A program made the position numbers and the translations under genes. The notes beneath the pieces are model-generated. The model was not told the DNA's origin, made no database searches, and saw nothing but the letters and a program-made list of their open reading frames with translations. From the NCBI GenBank assembly GCA_028571685.1, contig CM053141.1, positions 131,344,833 through 131,408,832 on the forward strand: DNA of 64,000 nucleotides. The letters run 5' to 3'. Below, one piece after another: positions 58,312-64,000 of the stretch. Positions within the stretch are counted from its first letter, which is position 1; the number at the start of each line of letters is the position of its first letter. The stretch comes from Heterohyrax brucei (taxonomy: Eukaryota > Chordata > Mammalia > Hyracoidea > Procaviidae).

Positions 58312-58880
58312 TTGCTGTTATTGTTAGGCGCTGTCAAGTTGGTTCTGACTCATAGTAACCCTGTGTGCAACAGAAAGACATGTTGCCCAGTTCTGTACCA
58401 TCCTGACAATGGTTGAGCCCCTTGTCACAGCTGCTGTGGCCATCCATCCTTTTCAGAGTCTTCCTCTGTTTTGCTCAGCCTCAGCCTTACCAATCATGAT
58501 ATCCATCCACAGAGACTGGTCCTTCCTAATAAAATGTCAGCAGTACATGAGATGAAGTTTCTCCATCTACCTTCTAAGGAGCATTATGGCTATAACTCTT
58601 TCAAGACAGATGTGTTCATTCTTCTGGCAGTCCGTGGTACATTCATTATTCTTCAGCAACTCCACAGTTCAAATTCATCAGTGCTTCTTCAGTCTTCCGC
58701 ATTCATTGCCCAGTTTTGCATGTATATGTGGCAATTAAAAATGGTTTGGATCAGGTGAACATTAGTCATAAAGGTAACAACTTCACTTTTTAACACTGTA
58801 AGGAGTTCTTCTGAAGCAAGACCTCTTTACCTCCCAAATTCTTGCGTGATGCTTCTGTGGGCATTGATTGTGTTAATAGT
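58312..58880 (-). mobile_element. RTE1-type LINE, 3' part, antisense
   Basis: TTGCTGTTATTGTTAGGCGC at the terminus, GTTGGTTCTGACTCATAG next, then TTCTTCTGGCAGTCCGTGG, ending near GATGCTTCTGTGGGCATTG. Same truncation zone as 57063 but a separate copy. Confidence 0.88.
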
Positions 58881-58996
58881 AGAGTTCTGCAGTTATACAA
58901 TCCCCAAATAAACATCCATGTTATCAAGACAACAAGCTCCAGCTGTTTTCCTCACAGCAATGTTGAAAGGTAAATGGGTGCAGCAAGGTAGGTATT

Positions 58997-59472
58997 TATC
59001 TTAGTCACCTGGTATTGTTCTAGCAGAGATACCATGAGTGGAAGGCTTTAGAAAGAGAAATTATATTTTGTCACAGCCCAGTAGGCTACAAGTCCAAATT
59101 CAGGGTGTCTGCTTCAAGGGAACTCTTTCCCTTTTTGTTGGCTCTGGGGGAAGGTCCTTGTGTTGAATCAGCCTTTGGTTGGGGAGTGTCTTGGAACAGG
59201 AACCTCAGGTCATATGGACGTGCTGTGCTCCCAGTGCTGCTTTCTGGATGTATGAGGAATCTAAATCTGCTAGCTTCTTTCCTTTATATCTCAAGAGATT
59301 GCTTCAGTGCACAAAACAGTTTTACACATTGAGTTCTACCCACCAGCACAACTGCCACCACCCTCTCATTAACATCACACAGGCAGGGTTTACAGCCTAC
59401 ACAATGCCAGCAATCATGACCCAGTCGAATTTCTGCATACATTTTTGGGAGAACACAATTCAATCCATGAGA
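58997..59472 (-). mobile_element. solitary LTR, MaLR-like, antisense
   Basis: An LTR fossil of about 475 bases from ATCTTAGTCACCTGG to CAATCCATGAGA, near the RTE1 copy that ends at 58880. No internal region. Confidence 0.7.
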
Positions 59473-59620
59473 ATATGCAACTTCAGAATCCAACAAACAA
59501 GTCTACTGTCTTCAGAAGCATTGAGTAGACTAACCAAATTATTCTACCTTATTCTGTAGCATCTACGGTTTATTATTTGTTTTTATTTTGTGTGTTACTT
59601 GTATGGCATTAAAGGTCTTT

Positions 59621-59785
59621 TGGAAACACTAGTGGTGTAGTAAAGTGCTATGGCTGCTAATCAAAATGTTAGCAGTTTGAATCCACCAGGCACTCCTTGG
59701 AAACTCTATGGGACAGTTCTACTCTGTCCTATATGGTCACTGTGAGTAGAAATTGACTTGACGGCAGTAGGCTTGGTTTTGGGCT
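59621..59785 (+). mobile_element. AfroSINE, sense, with GGTTTTGGG tail
   Basis: TTGGAAACACTAGTGGTG, B-box-like AGTTTGAATCC, GGGACAGTTCTACTCTGTCC and ATTGACTTGACGGCAGTAGG. Short subfamily, well preserved. Confidence 0.9.
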
Positions 59786-60724
59786 TAGAGGTCTTCTACT
59801 GAGTTCACACAGTAAATTGCACAAATAACGCAGCTTAGACTTAGCCTCTGCATCACTGACTTTCTCAACCTCCAGCTCTTCCCAGCTTACATCTTTCTTG
59901 TGGTAGAAATTATGTACATCTCATTTACTTTATTTTGTCTATTCTATTCTAAGGTCTTGGACCTGTATACATTTAACTGTTCCCACCCCTACCATCCCAC
60001 TCCACCTCTGACCGCCACCACCCAATTCCTTTCTTCTCTTCATTTCTCTGAAAGTTACCACCTGTAGGGCCCAAATGATTTAATAAATCATTAAAGCGAA
60101 AGTGTCTTATATACACTACAGCACCAAACACATGCAGGTGGTTGTTCATTTATGGCACTTCTTTCTAAATTATCCTCATTCCTTGTTAATCTGGTGGATT
60201 GTATTTGCCTAGATTAACACAAATGATATTTTTTTCATCTTATTTGTGAACTGATTCTTTTACTTAGACGTTTTTGTAGTTGACAGTACCAAGTAAACTA
60301 ATGAATTTTTAAAGAATCTCACCAGTTCATATGTAAAAATCTCATTTTGATGCATTAAATTTTGTATATTAACACGTCAGGAAATTGATGTGATAGAAAT
60401 CTTAGGTGACTACAACAGAGAACACAGTTTATGAAACTGTTTTGACAAGTGCAGCTTTGTTGTAATTACTTATGATAATACTTAATAGCCCCAGAATAAA
60501 TGCATTTAGAATATAATTCATCAAGCTAGTTAAAGTACTACTACTAAGCCTTTAGACATCTACTAAAAATGTTTATTCAAATAAGGTAGCTAAATTTTGT
60601 TTAAAAGAAGAATGTTTCTGGTATAAATAGATATATCTATCTATATATAATATCAGTGAGTAAAAAGAAAACCTGTTAGAGCATTAACTATTGCTTTGCT
60701 TTAATCAAAGTTTGTTTGTGAGAT
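59786..60724. other. unassigned downstream sequence
   Basis: Nothing recognised; a short TA-rich palindromic patch lies near 60630-60650. Confidence 0.45.
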
Positions 60725-60955
60725 TAAAAACAAACAAACCAACCAAAAACCAGAATCAAGTTGCTTCTGACATTATGGCAACCCGGTGTGTTTCAGAATA
60801 GAACCCCTTCAGTCCTTAGGGTTTTCAATGGCTGTGATTTATTTCAGAAATAATCACTAGGCCTTTCTTCCAAGAAGCCTCTGAGTGGATTCCAACTACA
60901 AGCCTTTTGGTTGGTAGTCAAATGCTTAACTGCAGTGCTATGACCACAATGTTGC
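60725..60955 (-). mobile_element. SINE of the second afrotherian type, antisense
   Basis: An AAACAAACAAACC tail, then CAGAATCAAGTTGC, core AGGGTTTTCAATGGCTGTG and CACTAGGCCTTTCTTCC, and tRNA-like end CTTTTGGTTGGTAGTC. The core resembles the RTE1 5' end. Confidence 0.78.
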
Positions 60956-61990
60956 TGATCATAGTCAAAGAATTATCACCTGGAACTCGTATTTTGTACC
61001 ACTTCAAATAACTCTGTAGGACAAAAACAGAATACATAAATTTATCTTATATCTTTTAAAATCTTAATCTATATCAAAGCAATGAATGTATGTCCTTGAT
61101 ATTTTAAGTATGGTAATAAAGTTCCGTTTTTTATTGTTTCTTGTTGTAAATAGATTCATAATCAGTTTTTAAAGGGAAGTAGTCTTCAAAGCACTCCTCC
61201 ATATGACTTATCAATAAATCATCTGATCACCCAAGCTCTGAATTATAGCCATTAAATTACACTTAACTTCTCTATCTCCCTTGTTCCTTTTATCCAAGTG
61301 ACTGTAATTTTCTTCCACGTGTTATTTTTTAATGTCATTCCCAATGACACACTTCACAGAGTCTTTTATTCCTTCACTTCTGACAATTGTATCTGCCACC
61401 TGCCTGGTCAATTGACCTCTAACCTAAACTTCCTGTCCATCCTGCAGGTTTCCAACAGAGAAATTTTTCATTTCATCTCCATCCAGAAATGTCAATGGCT
61501 CGGGTTGGTTGGTTATTTAAAATGCTTAACTCTGGGTTTGGCAATTCTGAAAGTCACCTTCCAGACTTGCTTTTACAACCTCTCTGTCTAGTTAGCCCAA
61601 CGCTGATAAGACTGTTTCAGCCAAGTTCTGTAATTTCTGACCCCTTAGAGGGCTTTTCTCATTTTCCACTGCTGCACCTTTTCCTAAGCTTATGTTCCTA
61701 GTCTGAAATAATTCCCCTCTGTTGTGGTTTTGTAAGTTTTACTCTGTAGGTATGCACCATTACCTAATCCTTTTCTTAGAAAAACAAACTTTTAAGGTAG
61801 GTACAAACACACGTAAAAATTCACAAAACAAGTAAAAAGAAAAAAGGATAGCCAATTAATAGTTAAATAAATTTTAAAAGGATACTTTCTCCCTTTAAAT
61901 TAATAATATTGTTTAAAGATAGTTACTGATCAAATGTACTTCCGTTGACAAGAAGTCATAGGGTATTGAACTAGATGGAACTTGACCAGT
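60956..61990. other. unassigned downstream sequence
   Basis: No family recognised. The frame at 61298-61591 has no domain I know. Confidence 0.45.
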
Positions 61991-61995
61991 GCTAG

Positions 61996-62195
61996 CCAAG
62001 CCAAGCCAAGCCAAGAGCTAGTTGCTGTCAAATCCAGGGGACCCCATCTGTGTCAGAGCAGAACTAGGCTTTGTAGGGTTTTCAGTGACTGATTTTTCAG
62101 AAGTAGATGACCAGAGTTTTCTTCTGAGGTGCCTCTGGCTCCAACCTTTTGGTTGGCAGCCTAGTGCATTAACCACACTATCCAGAGTCTCTAGA
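61996..62195 (-). mobile_element. SINE of the second afrotherian type, antisense, with AGCCA tail
   Basis: Four CCAAG units (reverse of a TTGGC tail) precede GTTGCTGTCAAATCC. The core reads GGGTTTTCAGTGACTG and the tRNA-like end CCTTTTGGTTGGCAGCC. GCTAG flanks the tail on both sides. The tail motif is the one seen on the micro-retroposons. Confidence 0.8.
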
Positions 62196-62490
62196 AGGAA
62201 TTCACAATGGTTAAATCCAGTCCCTTTGCTTAATAGGTTAGAACATTGAGTTCTGAGTAGGGCAAATCAACTTGTGTGTATTTATGTGCAGAAATGTGTA
62301 TTTCTTCATTTGATATAAAACATCAAATTTCTAATAATTTTTGCACATCATCTTCAGCATTTACAACAAATTTGTTTTCTAAAATTAGTGCACTGAAAGC
62401 TCATATTGTTTTATTTTCTGTCAAGTGCCTATTATGTGCACTGAATATGGGGCTTTCTATTGTGTTTGATAAAATTATTTGGATAAATAT

Positions 62491-63039
62491 GAGGTCTGAC
62501 AATTAAGTGCATGAACTTATCTTAGAAAAAGTACCTCATTGCTGTATATCACTATGGCCACCTTTGAAGTACTCTCTTTGGGAAGCTATGCACTGACTCC
62601 AGTGCCTAGTCCATGCTTAAAATCAATTTCTGAACTCTTTTTCTGGAATGGCCATCAGAGCTGTCATTGTATTACCCTTGATGTCCTGAAGGGACATGTC
62701 TTCCTTTCAGTATTTTCTTTATCTTTGGATGAAGAAAAAAAATCACTAGGGGCCAGACCAGGTGAGTACAGAGGGTATTCCAATACAGTTATTTGTTTAC
62801 TGCCTACAAACTCCCTCACAGACAACTATATAATGAAGTTTATAAACTTGCCACTGTGCCACTGTGCACAACAGTCATTCCAGAAAGAGTTCCAAAACAG
62901 CTTTCAAGAGTAGACTAGGTGCTGGCTTTCGTGCATAGCTTCCCGTGGTGGGGTACTTTGAAGGTGATTTTAGTGATATTCAGCAACGAGGTATGTAGCA
63001 CTTAGAAGAATTAAGTTTGCAGACTTAATTGTCAGACCA
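62491..63039 (-). mobile_element. mariner DNA transposon, internally deleted
   Basis: Left end GAGGTCTGACAATTAAGTG and right end ACTTAATTGTCAGACC are inverted repeats. The - strand keeps the transposase C-terminal YSPGLAPSDFF (near 62750), the region of the third catalytic Asp in mariners. At about 550 bases it is well under the usual 1.3 kb, so most of the transposase is gone. A TA target site is not clear at the right end. Confidence 0.85.
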
Positions 63040-63155
63040 TGTGTGTGTGTGTGTATGTGTGCATGTGTGTAAGAACCATCTCAATATATATTGACTGAAT
63101 ACATACATAAACATCTGGTGTAAAGTGTTTTATTGATTACTTTTTGCTGTTCTCA

Positions 63156-63303
63156 AGAAGCCCAGGTGGCACAACGGTGAAAATCTTGGATGGTTACCCA
63201 AAGTTAGGCAGTTCAAATATGCCAGCCACTCCTTGGAAACCGTCTGGGGCAGTTCTGCTTTGTCTATGAGTTGTGATGGACTCGACAGCAACAGATGTGG
63301 CTT
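63156..63303 (+). mobile_element. AfroSINE, sense
   Basis: AAGCCCAGGTGGCACAACGG, CCACTCCTTGGAAACCGTC, GGGGCAGTTCTGCTTTGTC and GATGGACTCGACAGCAAC. Short subfamily. Confidence 0.88.
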
Positions 63304-64000
63304 TTCTGGTATTCTGGTAGTTCTTTTCTGTTGTTCCTATTCTTATTGACTTGAAATAAGCAGAACACAGATTGCCACATCTTGGTGTGCCTGAATCAGA
63401 ATCTTGGCATAGCAGAAGAAATAAAAAAGGAAATTTGAGATAATAAAGTGCTGTAGTATGCTAAGAATGCTCACCCAAAATAAGGAAGCAAAATTAAAGA
63501 AGTAAAGAACAGGCAATTAAAATCATTTGCTTAGCTTACAAAGTGAGTCGAACACTACTAGGTATAATGAAGTTTATACTCTTAATTTAATATATTTATT
63601 GCTCAGATTAAGATCATATCATGCCACCATTTTACTTGTTTTATCTTTTGAAGTTGAAGAACACTCGGATTAAAGGGAGTAGAGGTCCTGCTCCTTCCTC
63701 TCAGCGATGTATACAGCTGATAAGTGGCATTTCTGAGAGCCAGGACTGCCGCAGAAAGTCCCCAGGAGGATGAGGCTTTTAGTCAGGCTTGTACTTAGTC
63801 ATTCCTTCTCAGCATTTAAGGTTCATCACACCTGAGCTGTATCCAAATCATTATGGTGACGTAAATGAGGACAAGAATGGATACTCCCTGCTGATAAGGA
63901 CCTGGTGTCAGACTCAGAGATAAAAATATAAGAGGTAAATACAATTTCCAACTGGAAACTGTACAGATTGCCGTCTCCTCAGACTACCCTACGCCTGTCT
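63304..64000. other. unassigned downstream sequence
   Basis: No ORF, repeat or RNA gene recognised up to the window edge. Confidence 0.5.

Noticed and set aside
1-64000. CRISPR arrays, operons, riboswitches or bacterial mobile islands
   Set aside because: The window is mammalian intron and flank; no regularly spaced repeats or dense gene runs exist.

Overview
The window is a stretch of a placental mammal genome, most likely an afrotherian and probably an elephant or close relative. This is inferred from repeats whose consensus I know: tRNA-derived AfroSINEs, many RTE1-type LINE copies and an afrotherian-type L1 3' end. It is AT-rich with long non-coding stretches and no bacterial-type gene layout.

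The only host coding sequence I can support is the terminal coding exon of PRR16 (Largen), + strand, 49614-50369. It opens after a clean splice acceptor and supplies 251 residues. The human protein, as I recall it, has 304 residues with 53 from the upstream exon, so the lengths fit exactly. On this reading 1-49613 is intron and everything after 50369 is 3' UTR and downstream flank.

The intron is built largely of transposon fossils. RTE1-type LINE copies lie on both strands (1-775, 870-1692, 2963-4940, 7570-9856, 16957-18570, 19697-21105, 33938-37034 and smaller pieces), together near a fifth of the window by my boundaries. About 27 AfroSINE-class copies, six solitary LTRs of one MaLR-like family, L1, L2 and MIR relics and two mariner pieces make up most of the rest. 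Nesting gives relative ages: at 42740-44485 an old L1 is split by an AfroSINE, which is split by an RTE1 piece, which is split by an LTR.

From about 48.2 to 55.3 kb, around the exon, lineage-specific repeats almost vanish (one SINE at 52.0 kb), suggesting a constrained 3' flank or a long 3' UTR. From 55.8 kb repeats return.

I found no convincing new gene system. The most unusual signal is a set of very short hairpin insertions (about 34-43 bp) at 6965, 31757 and 45551 that share one 5' boundary. The 45551 copy has a perfect 11-bp target-site duplication. They look like a micro-retroposon family using the RTE/AfroSINE 3' end. Family names rest on my memory of consensus sequences; no search was run, and most repeat boundaries are good to about 10-20 bases.
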